Assembly: GCA_029262695.1 (NCBI GenBank)
Contig: JAJCYV010000010.1
Location: forward strand, 1-64,000
Source of the DNA: Chloroflexota bacterium
GTDB lineage: Bacteria; Chloroflexota; Dehalococcoidia; SM23-28-2; RBG-16-64-32
DNA: 64,000 nucleotides
Direction: 5' to 3'
The notes below the pieces were generated by a model. It was not told the origin of the DNA and did no database searches. It saw only the letters and a program-made list of their open reading frames with translations. Both the position numbers and the translations under genes were made by a program. Below, piece after piece: positions 16,508 through 25,493 of the stretch; position 1 is the first letter of the stretch; each line of letters begins with the position of its first letter.

Positions 16508-17146
16508 ATGACGCGACTTACCCGGCGCTCCCCGATCGGAAGCAATGGCGCGCAGACGATGGGCTGGCTCGGCCGCCTCGTCCGACTCGACTACACCGTT
16601 TTTGAGGAGCTGCGTTCCGATCGCTCAGCGACCCCAACCGCCCTCTTCATCGTCCTCACCGCGGGCGTGATCGCCGGCCTCGGCACCTGGCTGTGGGCGC
16701 TGCAGCACGACGACTTCTCAGGAGTCGACGTCATGGAAGTGCTGCTCAAAGCCGTCATCATCGGCAGCATCGTACAGACGGCGGTCTGGTTCGCCTGGGT
16801 CTACATCACGTACATGCTGGCGGCGCGCGTCTTCGGCTCGGTCGTGCTCTTTGGCGAGCTAACGCGAGTGATGGGGTTCGCCTTCGCGCCGGTCGCGCTG
16901 AGCCTGCTGATAGCGATCGCGCCGCTGGCGGTGCCGTTCGGCCTGCTGGCGTTCGGTATAACGCTGATGCTGACGACGGCAGCGGTGGAGCAGGTGGCGG
17001 AGATCGAACCGCGGCAGGCGATGCTGTCTACTCTGGGTGGGTTCGCTGTCTTCCTCATTTTCATGGGCGCGTTCGCCAACGTGATGGAAGTCGCCACTTT
17101 CGGTGGCCTGGCGCCCGGCATCCTCTTCTTCTCACTCGACCTCTAG
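16508..17146 (+). CDS. Yip1-family membrane protein
   Basis: A 212-residue integral membrane protein with five predicted helices beginning at about residue 45. The order of helices and the ELTRVMGFAFAPVAL segment match bacterial Yip1-domain proteins, whose function is unknown. The N-terminus before MGWLGRLVRLD may be non-native: an ATG at 16559 would also fit. A TACAAT box is centred about 20 nt before the annotated start. Confidence 0.7.
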   Translation: MTRLTRRSPIGSNGAQTMGWLGRLVRLDYTVFEELRSDRSATPTALFIVLTAGVIAGLGTWLWALQHDDFSGVDVMEVLLKAVIIGSIVQTAVWFAWVYITYMLAARVFGSVVLFGELTRVMGFAFAPVALSLLIAIAPLAVPFGLLAFGITLMLTTAAVEQVAEIEPRQAMLSTLGGFAVFLIFMGAFANVMEVATFGGLAPGILFFSLDL

Positions 17147-17224
17147 GTCATCGCCGCCACGCTGCGATAAGCTGGCCGCATTCAGCCACGCAATCAGGCT
17201 GACCAAGGAGAGGAGATTCGCCCC

Positions 17225-18109
17225 ATGAAGGTTGGACTGCAGATCCCGTACTTCACCTGGCCCGGAGGCGCTGTGGAGATGGGAGGAAGACTGGCGGACA
17301 TCGCCCGGACGGCCGAGGACGCCGGCTTCGACTCCGCCTGGGTGATGGACCACTACTTCCAGATCCCGATGGTCGGCCCTGCCGAAGCCGACATGCTCGA
17401 GGCCTATACTACGCTGGGTTTCCTCGCCGGGCAGACGGAGCGGATCACGCTGGGCACGATGGTCACGGGCGTCACCTACCGTCATCCCGGCGTCCTGATC
17501 AAGCAGGTGACGACGCTCGACGTGCTTTCTGGCGGGCGCGCCTGGCTGGGCATCGGCGCCGCCTGGTTCGACCGGGAACACGAGGGGTTGGGCGTGCCAT
17601 TCCCGCCGCTCAAGGAACGCTTTGAGCGTCTGGAGGAGGCGTTGCAGATCGCCCACCAGATGTGGGACCCGGACGACAACGGGGCGTTCGACGGCAAGTA
17701 CTACCAGCTGAAGGAGACGCTGAACGTCCCGGCTCCCCTCTCCAGGCCGCACCCGCGCATCCTCATCGGCGGCACGGGCGAGAAGAAGACGCTGCGCTTC
17801 GTCGCCAAGTACGCCGACGCCTGCAACATCGTCGGCATGCAGGGCGAGGACTTCGTCCGCCAGAAGCTCGACGTCCTGCGCGGCCACTGCGATCGTGAGG
17901 GCCGCAACTACGACGACATCGAGAAGACGGTGCTGTTCGTGATGAACCCGGGACCGAACGGCGAGAACGCCGGTCAGCTGGTTGAGCAGTTCGGGAAGCT
18001 GGCCGAGGCCGGCGCGCAGACGGTGATCGGAGCCGTGATGGGGGTCGAGGGCCTGAAGCCACTGGAGGCGATGGGCAAGGACGTCATCCCGCAGGTCTCG
18101 AGCCTCTAG
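17225..18109 (+). CDS. LLM-class F420-dependent oxidoreductase
   Basis: A 294-residue TIM-barrel protein of the luciferase-like family, Rv1855c-like group. The N-terminus MKVGLQIPYF, DSAWVMDHYF, the TERITLGTMVTGVTYRHP segment and GRAWLGIGAAWFD are typical. A strong ribosome site (GGAGAGGAG) precedes the ATG. The family uses coenzyme F420 or FMN; F420 is likelier given the second F420-type enzyme at 33803. The substrate is unknown. The MFS gene follows by 12 bp, so the pair is probably one operon. Confidence 0.88.
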   Translation: MKVGLQIPYFTWPGGAVEMGGRLADIARTAEDAGFDSAWVMDHYFQIPMVGPAEADMLEAYTTLGFLAGQTERITLGTMVTGVTYRHPGVLIKQVTTLDVLSGGRAWLGIGAAWFDREHEGLGVPFPPLKERFERLEEALQIAHQMWDPDDNGAFDGKYYQLKETLNVPAPLSRPHPRILIGGTGEKKTLRFVAKYADACNIVGMQGEDFVRQKLDVLRGHCDREGRNYDDIEKTVLFVMNPGPNGENAGQLVEQFGKLAEAGAQTVIGAVMGVEGLKPLEAMGKDVIPQVSSL

Positions 18110-18121
18110 AGGCGTGTCGCG

Positions 18122-19615
18122 ATGAAGCTCGGACGAGTGGAGTACAAGTGGATCGTCGGCGGCGTCTTCGTCTTCGGGCTTTTCATGGAGCTGCTGGACA
18201 TGACGATCGTCAACGTCGCCCTGCCCGAGCTTGCCCGCTCGCTCGAAGTCGACCCGGAGTCCGCGGCGACGGATATCCAGTGGGTCGTCACAGGCTACCT
18301 GCTCAGTCTCGCCGTTTTCATCCCGATCTCCGGCTGGCTGGGAGACCGCTTCGGGACGAAGGCGATCTTCATGACCGCGCTCTTCGTCTTCACCAGCGCT
18401 TCGCTGGCCAGCGGCCTGGCCTGGAGCCTCGAATCGCTGATCGCGTTCCGTGTGCTCCAGGGCGTTGGCGGCGGCATGCTGACGCCGGTGGGCACGGCGA
18501 TGCTCTTCCGCGCCTTCCCGCCGCACGAACGCGCGAAAGCGTCCTCGATCCTGATGATCCCCATGGTCGTCGGGCCTGCCAGCGGCCCGGTTCTTGGCGG
18601 CTACCTGGTGGAGTTCCATAGCTGGCGCTGGATCTTTCTGATCAACATCCCGGTCGGCGTGCTCGGTCTGATCTTCGCGGGGCTATTCCTGAAAGAGGAG
18701 CGGCAAGACGCACCGGGACGGCTGGACCTGCCGGGACTGGTGCTGGCCGGCGTGGGCCTCTCGGCGCTGCTCTACGCGCTCGCCCAGGCCGGGCAGAATG
18801 GGATCGGTGACACTCAGGTGCTGGCCATCGGCGGCGCCGGCCTTGCAACACTGGCGGCCTTCACCGTGGTCGAGTACCTCTCGGAAGAGCCGATGATCGA
18901 CGTGCGGCTCTTCGCGAACAAGCTCTTCTCCGCAGCGAACGTGGTGCAGCTCGTCGGCTTCGCGGCGCTGATGGGCGGCCTGTTCCTGTTGCCGCTCCTC
19001 CTGCAGGCGGAGATGGGCCTGTCTCCATTCGAGTCCGGCCTGACGACGTTCCCACAGGCGATCGGCATTGTACTCATGGTGCAGATCGGCAGCCGGATGT
19101 ACGGACGTGTCGGGCCGAGACGGATGATGATGGTGGGCCTCGCCGGCATTACGGCGACGACGCTGGCGTTCCTCTGGGTCGACCTGGAGACGAGCCAGTG
19201 GACAATCCGCGGGATCATGTTCGTCCGCGGCTGCTTCTTCTCGTTCCTCATCATCTCCCTGCAGACGGCGACGTTCGCGACGATCAGCCCGCCGATGATG
19301 GGCCGCGCCAGCGCCATCTCCAGCGCGGGGCGGCAGGTGGGCGCGAGCTTCGGCGTGGCGCTCCTGGCGACGGTGCTGACGAGCCGCCTGGCAGCACACG
19401 ACACGGCACTTGGCCCGGCGGCCGACACGGGTGCGGCGCTCGACGCGTTCCACGAGGCGTTCCTCGTCGCGGCAGTGCTGGCGGCGGTCGGGGCGATCGC
19501 GGCGCTGCTGGTGAGCGACAAGGACGCCGCGGTCTCCATGAACCTCGTAGAGGAGCCGGTGGGCGAACCGCCGGATGCCGAGGGCGCAGCCGCGCCAGTC
19601 AGCGCCGGCCGCTAG
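18122..19615 (+). CDS. DHA2-family MFS drug exporter
   Basis: A 497-residue major facilitator of the EmrB/QacA type, with about 14 predicted helices. Motif A appears as GWLGDRFGTKAIF, motif C as PMVVGPASGPVLGGYLVE, and the first helix carries the acidic pair of LLDMTIVNVALP that is typical of DHA2 proton antiporters. The C-terminal 40 residues are hydrophilic. The substrate is unknown; export of drugs or amphiphiles is the family norm. It follows the F420 oxidoreductase by 12 bp. Confidence 0.93.
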   Translation: MKLGRVEYKWIVGGVFVFGLFMELLDMTIVNVALPELARSLEVDPESAATDIQWVVTGYLLSLAVFIPISGWLGDRFGTKAIFMTALFVFTSASLASGLAWSLESLIAFRVLQGVGGGMLTPVGTAMLFRAFPPHERAKASSILMIPMVVGPASGPVLGGYLVEFHSWRWIFLINIPVGVLGLIFAGLFLKEERQDAPGRLDLPGLVLAGVGLSALLYALAQAGQNGIGDTQVLAIGGAGLATLAAFTVVEYLSEEPMIDVRLFANKLFSAANVVQLVGFAALMGGLFLLPLLLQAEMGLSPFESGLTTFPQAIGIVLMVQIGSRMYGRVGPRRMMMVGLAGITATTLAFLWVDLETSQWTIRGIMFVRGCFFSFLIISLQTATFATISPPMMGRASAISSAGRQVGASFGVALLATVLTSRLAAHDTALGPAADTGAALDAFHEAFLVAAVLAAVGAIAALLVSDKDAAVSMNLVEEPVGEPPDAEGAAAPVSAGR

Positions 19616-19761
19616 GGCTTGCTCGCAGCTCCGGCGGCTTCCCGGCGCTCCGCCCGGCCAGACACCGCGCCGATAACCGACTTACCAGAAGTGAGTCGTA
19701 GGACCCGTCCAGGATCGAAGCCGCGCCGTATAAGCGATTGGAGGGAGAGAAGGAGGACCCG

Positions 19762-19938
19762 GTGAACCTTAAAGCATGCGGCCGCTGCGGAGGCGACCAG
19801 ATCAGCGAAGAACTACTTGGCGAGACCGAAATGGTCTGCCTCCAGTGCGGTCACAGGGCGTTCGCACCCGCGAACACGCTCCCCCGCTACATTACGGTGG
19901 CCCGCCAGAGGGCGCGCCGCGCTCGCCTGGCGGCCTGA
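19762..19938 (+). CDS. Small zinc-ribbon protein
   Basis: A 58-residue basic protein. CGRCGG at about 6-11 and CLQCGH at about 26-31 give two CxxC knuckles spaced as in a zinc ribbon. The C-terminus is Arg-rich and could bind nucleic acid. The GTG at 19762 follows AAGGAGG, a near-perfect ribosome site; a TTG eight codons upstream is less likely. No close neighbour suggests a role. Confidence 0.7.
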   Translation: MNLKACGRCGGDQISEELLGETEMVCLQCGHRAFAPANTLPRYITVARQRARRARLAA

Positions 19939-20073
19939 AGCCAGCCGTCTCGGCCGAACCGGACTCCAGCCTCAGGGGCCTAGAGCACCTTGCGCGGTTC
20001 GTCGTGACGGCGAGAGCAGCGTGAAGCTCAGAGTTTGGAACCCGGTGAGAGCACGGCTCAGCCACCACCGCGT

Positions 20074-20604
20074 CTACTCGTCCGCCCCTCCTAAGTATCC
20101 CCTCGCACCCTGTAGACCCTTGAGGCACGCGATCTCACCGCCGTGCAACCGGATGTGGTGGTTTGCGTGTAGGTCGTAGACATCGAGGCCCGTCCACATG
20201 CCGAGCCTAACTGGTTGCATCTGGAAACGGCGCTCAAGTTCGGCCGGGTTAAGCTCATCAACGAGGCGCTCGACCGAGTCTCTCACAGCACAGCCGTACT
20301 CTCGCAACACCGTCCAATCGAATTCGGCGCCCCACTCGTCTGGGATGAGTGAGCCGAGTTGTGCGACGTCCTCCGTCACGCCGAGCTTCGCACTCCATCC
20401 GGCGAGCAGCGGATCGCGGCCGTGGAAGTGCCGCATGATGTCAACGTCTGCCCAGATGACCGCGTGCGCGTAATTCGCAGCGATTGAGTTCGCTCTGCCC
20501 GGCGGCCGCCAGCGCGCCTGTTCCGGCGTGACGTCGCTTACCGTCAGCTCCAGCCATTGATATGTGCGGCGGCACTGCCACCGCAGCAGCTCGATCGCGT
20601 CCAT
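20074..20604 (-). CDS. DinB-family protein
   Basis: A 176-residue four-helix-bundle protein of the DinB/YfiT type. Three likely metal-binding histidines are visible: one in NYAHAVIW (about 47) and two in the C-terminal DLHANHHIRLHGGEI segment (about 148-158). Members include mycothiol- or bacillithiol-dependent transferases and many of unknown role. GC content looks slightly lower than in the flanking genes. No partner gene is evident. Confidence 0.85.
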   Translation of the reverse strand: MDAIELLRWQCRRTYQWLELTVSDVTPEQARWRPPGRANSIAANYAHAVIWADVDIMRHFHGRDPLLAGWSAKLGVTEDVAQLGSLIPDEWGAEFDWTVLREYGCAVRDSVERLVDELNPAELERRFQMQPVRLGMWTGLDVYDLHANHHIRLHGGEIACLKGLQGARGYLGGADE

Positions 20605-20877
20605 CTTGCACCCCTGGTCTTCTCGAATGTCCGCGCCCGACTATAACCCGAACCCGAAGACCTGTAACGCTCAAACAGCCGATTCAAACACGGCCTCGTG
20701 CTCAATCCTACGGACGACGGCTAGTAACATTCCTTGACGCTGTGCCAGCGCCGCCGACCCGACATCACGAGCACCGCTGGAGTCCGGCTCTTCATGTCCG
20801 CCGCGCCTTGACCGGCCTCTTAGCGTGTGCTCAACTAGGCGCGCAAACATTGCCCCAACACCGATCGGAGAAAGCCC

Positions 20878-21933
20878 TTGAAAGCCTGTATCAAGACCGA
20901 AAACGGCAAGACCGAGATGATGGACGTCCCGATCCCGGAGGCCGGACCCGGTGAGATCGTCGTCAAGATGAGCATGTGCACCGTCTGCGGCAGCGATATG
21001 CACTTCCTCGACGAATACGCGAGCGAGTTGCTCGCGTTCGCTTACCCGGGCATCATGCGCCCCGAGGGTCTGCCGATGGGACACGAAGGCGTCGGCACCG
21101 TCCATGCCGTCGGCGAAGGCGTCAGGAAGTTCAAGGAAGGTGAGCGTGTGATGTCGTCATGCTTCGTCGGCTGCGGGAGCTGCCACGAGTGTATGTCCGG
21201 CGACCTTGGCGTCTGCTCCGGCGGCGGCCGCGTGCTCTTCGGCTGCCAGGCGGAGTACTACGCGGTTCCCTTTGCGGACCAGAGCGCGACGAAGGTACCC
21301 GATTCCGTGAGCGACGAGCACGCGATCCTCGCCTCCGACATTATGTCGACGGGCTTCGGCGCGATCGAGCGCGGCGAGGGCGGCCTCGGTTCCTCCGTGG
21401 CGGTCTTCGCGCAGGGCCCCGTCGGTCTCATGGCGACGGCCGGCGCGCGGGCCCTCGGTTGCGGCCTCATCATCGGCGTCGACACGATGGACGACCGGCT
21501 CGAGGTCTCGAAGAAGTTCGGCGCCAACGTCACGATCAACGCCAAGGAAGAGGACGCCGTCACCAAGATCCTGCAGCTGACCGGCGGCGGCGTCGACGTG
21601 GCCGTGGAGGCCGTCGGCACGCAGGCGACGTTCGAGGCAGCGACCCGCGCAGTGCGGCGCGGGGGCGTCGTGTCGTCGATCGGCGTCTACGGGCTGACGC
21701 CGCAGATATCGATGCCGACGATGGCGCCTTCGTTCCTGCACCGCAAGGTCGTGACCACGCTTTGCCCATCGGGCGCTGACCGCATGGAGTACCTGATGGG
21801 GCTCCTGGAGTATGGCGACATCAACCTGGAGCCCCTATTTACTCACAAGATGAATCTGGACGACATGGCGAAGGCCTACGACCTGTTCCGCGACAAGACG
21901 GAGGGCGTGCTCAAGATCGCGATCACGCCTTAG
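20878..21933 (+). CDS. Zinc-dependent alcohol dehydrogenase family protein
   Basis: A 351-residue medium-chain dehydrogenase. Catalytic zinc ligands are Cys in TVCGSD (about 37) and His in MGHEGVG (about 64). The structural zinc loop has four cysteines between CGSCHEC and GVC (about 101-115). The NAD(P)-binding region has AQGPVGLMATAGARALG and an Asp at the end of the second strand (VDTMDDR), which favours NAD. The start is TTG at 20878 with GGAG 7 nt upstream; no in-frame ATG gives the complete N-terminus. It is followed by a terminator hairpin. The substrate is unknown. Confidence 0.92.
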   Translation: MKACIKTENGKTEMMDVPIPEAGPGEIVVKMSMCTVCGSDMHFLDEYASELLAFAYPGIMRPEGLPMGHEGVGTVHAVGEGVRKFKEGERVMSSCFVGCGSCHECMSGDLGVCSGGGRVLFGCQAEYYAVPFADQSATKVPDSVSDEHAILASDIMSTGFGAIERGEGGLGSSVAVFAQGPVGLMATAGARALGCGLIIGVDTMDDRLEVSKKFGANVTINAKEEDAVTKILQLTGGGVDVAVEAVGTQATFEAATRAVRRGGVVSSIGVYGLTPQISMPTMAPSFLHRKVVTTLCPSGADRMEYLMGLLEYGDINLEPLFTHKMNLDDMAKAYDLFRDKTEGVLKIAITP

Positions 21934-21949
21934 GCAGCGGCGAACCGAT

Positions 21950-21981
21950 AGAGGGGGGCGGCCATCCGGTCGCCCCCCTCT
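21950..21981 (+). terminator. Terminator hairpin after the alcohol dehydrogenase gene
   Basis: AGAGGGGGGCG (21950-21960) pairs perfectly with CGCCCCCCTCT (21971-21981) across a 10-nt loop. The following TGTTCTT is only moderately T-rich. Confidence 0.75.
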
Positions 21982-22050
21982 GGTGTTCTTCCGCTGGAGA
22001 GTCGCCAGGAAGTCGCTCCAGCCGAAACACAGGTCTGGTAGGCTAGAAAC

Positions 22051-22464
22051 ATGAAGTGTCCACGAGACCAGACCGAACTCAAGATCGAGCATCACATGGG
22101 CATCGAGGTCGATCACTGCCCGGACTGCAACGGCCGTTGGCTGGACCATCACCAGCTGGACCACCTCGAAGCGACCGTGCCCTCGACCGAAGAGGAGCGC
22201 CGCGCCACGATCATGTATGGCGAGCGGACAGGCGACCTCAAGTGTCCGACCTGCGATCGCAAGATGACCGTCTTCCAGTACCGCGCCTACCACCTGGAGC
22301 TGGACACCTGCCCCGACGAGCACGGCTACTGGCTGGACGCCGGCGAAGATGGCCACGTGCGCGACATCATCGAAGAGCGGGTGAAGGGCCTGGCGCGGGC
22401 GGCTGACGCGGAGGCCGGCTGGGGACGCTTCCTGGGTGGCCTACGCGGGAAGAAGAAGCGCTAG
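22051..22464 (+). CDS. Double TFIIB-type zinc-ribbon protein
   Basis: A 137-residue protein with two related zinc-ribbon units. The first (about 3-30) has CPRD and CPDCNGRWLD; the second (about 61-95) has CPTC and a CPDEHGYWLD knuckle. In each unit one expected Cys is replaced (Asp or Glu/His), as is common in this family. The C-terminus is basic (RGKKKR). TAGGCT at 22039-22044 ends 6 nt before the ATG, so the mRNA may be leaderless. The role is unknown. It overlaps the convergent PHP gene by 4 bp. Confidence 0.8.
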   Translation: MKCPRDQTELKIEHHMGIEVDHCPDCNGRWLDHHQLDHLEATVPSTEEERRATIMYGERTGDLKCPTCDRKMTVFQYRAYHLELDTCPDEHGYWLDAGEDGHVRDIIEERVKGLARAADAEAGWGRFLGGLRGKKKR

Positions 22465-23156
22465 CTGGATACTGCTTCGCCCAGCGGCGCGTAGTCGCCG
22501 GGCGAGACGCGCCTGACGGCCTCGAAGCGGCCAGCGCGTAGCTCCTGGAGCATCTCTTCTTCCGACGCGACGTCCTTCTCGAACATCGTCGCGTAGCGCC
22601 CGACTTCGAGCGGCATGTGCGAGTCGCTACCGCCGACGCGCGGCAGCCCCACGTGAGCGGCGACTTCCTGTGCCAGGTTGTTCTCGCGCTCAATACAGCC
22701 GCCGTTCAGGACCTCGACGGCATCGACCATCGAGAACACGGGGTGCTCCGCCATCTCTTCGATCGAGAGCATCTGCGCCTCGCGGCGGTCGCCGAAGAGC
22801 AGGCTGGACGGTCCGGGGAAGTAGCGGAACGGATGGTTGATGACCATGAAGCCGCCGTGGTCTTCGACGGCGCGTCGCAGGTCGCTGGCGTAGCGCAGGC
22901 CCTTCACCTCCGGGGGCAGGCCGAAGACGCCGATGTGGCCCATGTCGGTGGACCACTCGCGGGCGTTGAAGGCGAAGAGGCCGTGCTCCTCGCGGAAGTG
23001 CGCGATCTCGTCCGGGCGCCACATGTGCATGTGCTCGGTGATCGCTACGCCGCTGAGGCCCGATGCGAGCGCTTGTTCCCCCAGGCGCCTGGGTGATATG
23101 TCGCTATCCATCGATCCGACGACCGTATGGATGTGCATGTCGATTACGCTGCCCAT
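22461..23156 (-). CDS. PHP-domain metal-dependent phosphoesterase
   Basis: A 231-residue protein of the polymerase and histidinol phosphatase fold. Metal-binding motifs are visible in order: DMHIHT (about 6-11), ITEHMHM (about 39-45), VINHPF (about 99) and GSDSHMP (about 187). These are the signatures of trinuclear phosphoesterases related to RNase AM/YciV and histidinol phosphatase. The substrate cannot be read from the sequence. It is divergent from the 2H phosphoesterase gene with 149 bp between. Confidence 0.85.
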   Translation of the reverse strand: MGSVIDMHIHTVVGSMDSDISPRRLGEQALASGLSGVAITEHMHMWRPDEIAHFREEHGLFAFNAREWSTDMGHIGVFGLPPEVKGLRYASDLRRAVEDHGGFMVINHPFRYFPGPSSLLFGDRREAQMLSIEEMAEHPVFSMVDAVEVLNGGCIERENNLAQEVAAHVGLPRVGGSDSHMPLEVGRYATMFEKDVASEEEMLQELRAGRFEAVRRVSPGDYAPLGEAVSS

Positions 23157-23305
23157 GGACCTCCGTTCAACGGGGATGTTAGGACGCTCTCAGGCGTCAC
23201 GGCGTCGTTCACGATAGCACAACCCTCACGTCAGCGGGAAGGATTGTCCCTTGAAGCGAGCGGACGGCTCTGCACCTAAGGAATCGCACGGTTACACTGT
23301 GCGCG

Positions 23306-23998
23306 ATGCAAGAACTGTCGACCGATTTCGATGGCGCGTGGCGGCGCTTCCAGGGCGCGGAGTCGCTGCGGCTGCTGGAGTCGACGCTGGAGTGGGAGTG
23401 GACGCGCGGGCGCACGGACTTCTTCGCGTTCTTGATCGCCGTGTCCGATGAGGCGGTGCGGGAGTACGCGTCGCGGATGATCGAGCAGGTGGCGGACGTT
23501 CCGGGCGTCGACCCGTACCCGGAGCGCTACTGGCACGTGACGATCAAGGGCATCGGGTTCCTGGCGGAGGAGCCTTCGGGGGAGGACGAGGTATCGCCGG
23601 CGGAGATCGAGCGGCTGGCGGAGGCGGTGCGGCCGGCGCTGGAGTCGCGGGCGCCTTTCGAGGTGACGGTGGGGCCGGTGAACGCGTTCGCGGAGGTGGT
23701 GCTGCTGGAGGCGCACGACGGCGGGGCGACCCGCTGCCTGAACTCGGCCCTGATGGAGGCGACGCCGGAGCTGCCGCGATACGCCGTGGACGGCGAGACG
23801 TACCTGCCGCACGTGAGCATTGCGCGGTTCTCGTCGAACGAGGGGCTGCCGGAGCTGAAGGAGAGGCTAGCCGGCCTGCGCGAGACGGCGGAGCCGGGGC
23901 CGACGTTCACGGCGACGGAGGCGCTGCTGATCCGCGCGCACCTGGCCCGAGAAGCGCCGACGTTCGACCTGGTGGCGGCGTACCCGCTGCGCGGGTGA
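23306..23998 (+). CDS. 2H phosphoesterase / RNA ligase-like protein
   Basis: A 230-residue protein with the two HxT/S motifs of the 2H superfamily: WHVTIKG (about residue 74) and LPHVSIARF (about residue 170), spaced as in LigT and cyclic phosphodiesterases. The family hydrolyses or forms 2'-5' linkages and cyclic phosphates in RNA. TACACT at 23293-23298 ends 7 nt before the ATG, so a leaderless mRNA is likely. The nearest neighbours are not RNA genes, so the substrate is open. Confidence 0.8.
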   Translation: MQELSTDFDGAWRRFQGAESLRLLESTLEWEWTRGRTDFFAFLIAVSDEAVREYASRMIEQVADVPGVDPYPERYWHVTIKGIGFLAEEPSGEDEVSPAEIERLAEAVRPALESRAPFEVTVGPVNAFAEVVLLEAHDGGATRCLNSALMEATPELPRYAVDGETYLPHVSIARFSSNEGLPELKERLAGLRETAEPGPTFTATEALLIRAHLAREAPTFDLVAAYPLRG

Positions 23999-24301
23999 GA
24001 CAGGGGACAGGAGACAAGGGGGCGTTTGATTGTCTTGCGGCGGTTGTACCTGTCCTTTGATTGGATTTCGGCATTTGTTGTTTTTCGGCGTGGTTCTTGT
24101 ATCTGAAGGCGGACGTTTCGTTTGATTGATCCGCGAGCAGGGACGCGGGCGCGGGCGGGCATAAGGGCGCGGTGAGGGCGAGCATGGCAGGGAGAGGCTA
24201 GGGGATGCGGGGTGTTAGGTGGAAGGGGAGAGTGGCAGTTCCATCCGCTCTGCTTAGGCAGTGACAGAACGGCCTTGGCGCTCTGCCGACGCAGTGCCAA
24301 C
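23999..24301. other. Intergenic region of lower GC
   Basis: About 300 bp without a convincing gene. The first part has the direct repeat ACAGGGGACAGGAGACA and a T-rich stretch around 24060-24130, and GC is clearly lower than in the flanking genes. I see no strong hairpin, RNA gene or mobile element end. Confidence 0.5.
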
Positions 24302-24526
24302 ATGCGTGATGCAATGTTCGTTATCGTCATTCGAGGAGGCACGCTGCAGGAAGTTTACGATGCGCCGCCGCGAGGCCGGAACCTCAACCGTGATGAGTTC
24401 TGGCTAGTCGACTGGGACGACATCCAGTCCGGAGATCACGCGAAGCCGTTCGACCCAGTTGTATCTGACGTCTTACCCGAAGAGATAGCACAACAGCTAG
24501 CGGGCGGGCGGGCAAGTCCTAGCTGA
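24302..24526 (+). CDS. Small hypothetical protein
   Basis: A 74-residue protein of unknown function. It starts MFVIVIRGGTLQEVYD after four residues, a beta-strand followed by a short acidic and aromatic region (FWLVDWDDIQSGD). The pattern resembles small proteins found next to mobile or defence genes, but I cannot name a family. It converges with the EVE-nuclease gene and overlaps it by 8 bp. Base composition is lower in GC than the chromosome average here, like its neighbour. A start at a later in-frame ATG (24314) is equally possible. Confidence 0.5.
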   Translation: MRDAMFVIVIRGGTLQEVYDAPPRGRNLNRDEFWLVDWDDIQSGDHAKPFDPVVSDVLPEEIAQQLAGGRASPS

Positions 24527-25478
24527 TCCCGAACTGCATCAAGAGGTCTTCGAAGGCCGCTGGCCTTTCCGGGAACGATAGCGTGAAGTCCCGCACGAGA
24601 ACCCCTGCACCGTCGGCGTACTGGCGAACCTTCGGCGACGCCACGGACGCTAGCAGCACAGTACCGGCGCACTCCGAGCCCAGAGTCGTGCGATAGCTCG
24701 TCAGTTGATCCACATCCGCTTTCCGGGCCGCCCGTCTCTTGACCTCTATGACAACTTTCTTGGAAACACCCTTGGGAGTGGCTTCCTTCACCAGCAGGTC
24801 AACATGCCCCTCCGGAAACGCCTTCTCGCTTAGGACCTCAAGATCGTCAACCTTGTGATCCGCGAGACCCGTGCCTACCAGTAGCGTCGACAGGTTCTTC
24901 CCACGCGAGACGTATGACCGCACGATCGCCTGAAGAAAGAGCTCTTTGAAGAGGTATACTTCGGGTTCTTTCGCTTGTGATTTTTCGCTGGTCAGCAGCG
25001 GCGTGAATGTCGCAGCGCCACCGAGATCCAGGCTTTCGCATTCTTGTTCAGCCAAGGTTCCCATCTCCGACACCGCTTGGAGCGTCGTCTGGTCAGCCTG
25101 AAAGTGGGTCTTGCGGTATCCGCCTCGTAGCAGGAGATTCTCGCCAACGTACGCGAACTCCATTCTGACCAATCGCTCATCGAAGGTCCTGATCGGACGC
25201 AGTTGTGCCCGGAAGGGGAAGTAGTATGTCCGGCCCGACGGTTCAAACGTAACCGACGGCCAAGGCGGCAAGTCCTGGGCGTTCAGGTAGCAAGTCTTCG
25301 TCACAACCTCGTAGAGATTGAAGACTCTCGCGCCGTAAAGGAAGGAAACGAAGTCGCCCTCGCGGATGTCCAAGTATGTCCAGAGACCGCTTGCGCTACT
25401 GGTGAATCCCGCCAGACCGTACCGCAGACAGAGGTCAAGGTTTTCCCTGTTAGACACGGCGACTAGAAAGTAGGACAT
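24519..25478 (-). CDS. EVE-like domain fused to a PD-(D/E)XK nuclease
   Basis: A 319-residue protein. Residues about 1-125 (MSYFLVAVSNRENL, GLWTYLDIREGDFVSFLYGA, YEVV) look like an EVE/PUA-like domain, a fold that binds modified bases. Residues about 170-300 carry a NucS/RecB-like nuclease core: Glu and Asp in EGHVDLLV (about 218-225), the ExK in VVIEVKRRAA (about 240-249), then a QLTSYRTTLG helix. All key nuclease residues appear intact. GC content is visibly lower than in the surrounding genes, which suggests acquisition. Cleavage of modified foreign DNA is a reasonable hypothesis, not a demonstrated role. The MBL gene starts upstream of nothing here; the gene lies 15 bp from the MBL stop. 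Confidence 0.75.
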   Translation of the reverse strand: MSYFLVAVSNRENLDLCLRYGLAGFTSSASGLWTYLDIREGDFVSFLYGARVFNLYEVVTKTCYLNAQDLPPWPSVTFEPSGRTYYFPFRAQLRPIRTFDERLVRMEFAYVGENLLLRGGYRKTHFQADQTTLQAVSEMGTLAEQECESLDLGGAATFTPLLTSEKSQAKEPEVYLFKELFLQAIVRSYVSRGKNLSTLLVGTGLADHKVDDLEVLSEKAFPEGHVDLLVKEATPKGVSKKVVIEVKRRAARKADVDQLTSYRTTLGSECAGTVLLASVASPKVRQYADGAGVLVRDFTLSFPERPAAFEDLLMQFGIS

Positions 25479-25493
25479 GGCAGCCTTGAAATC

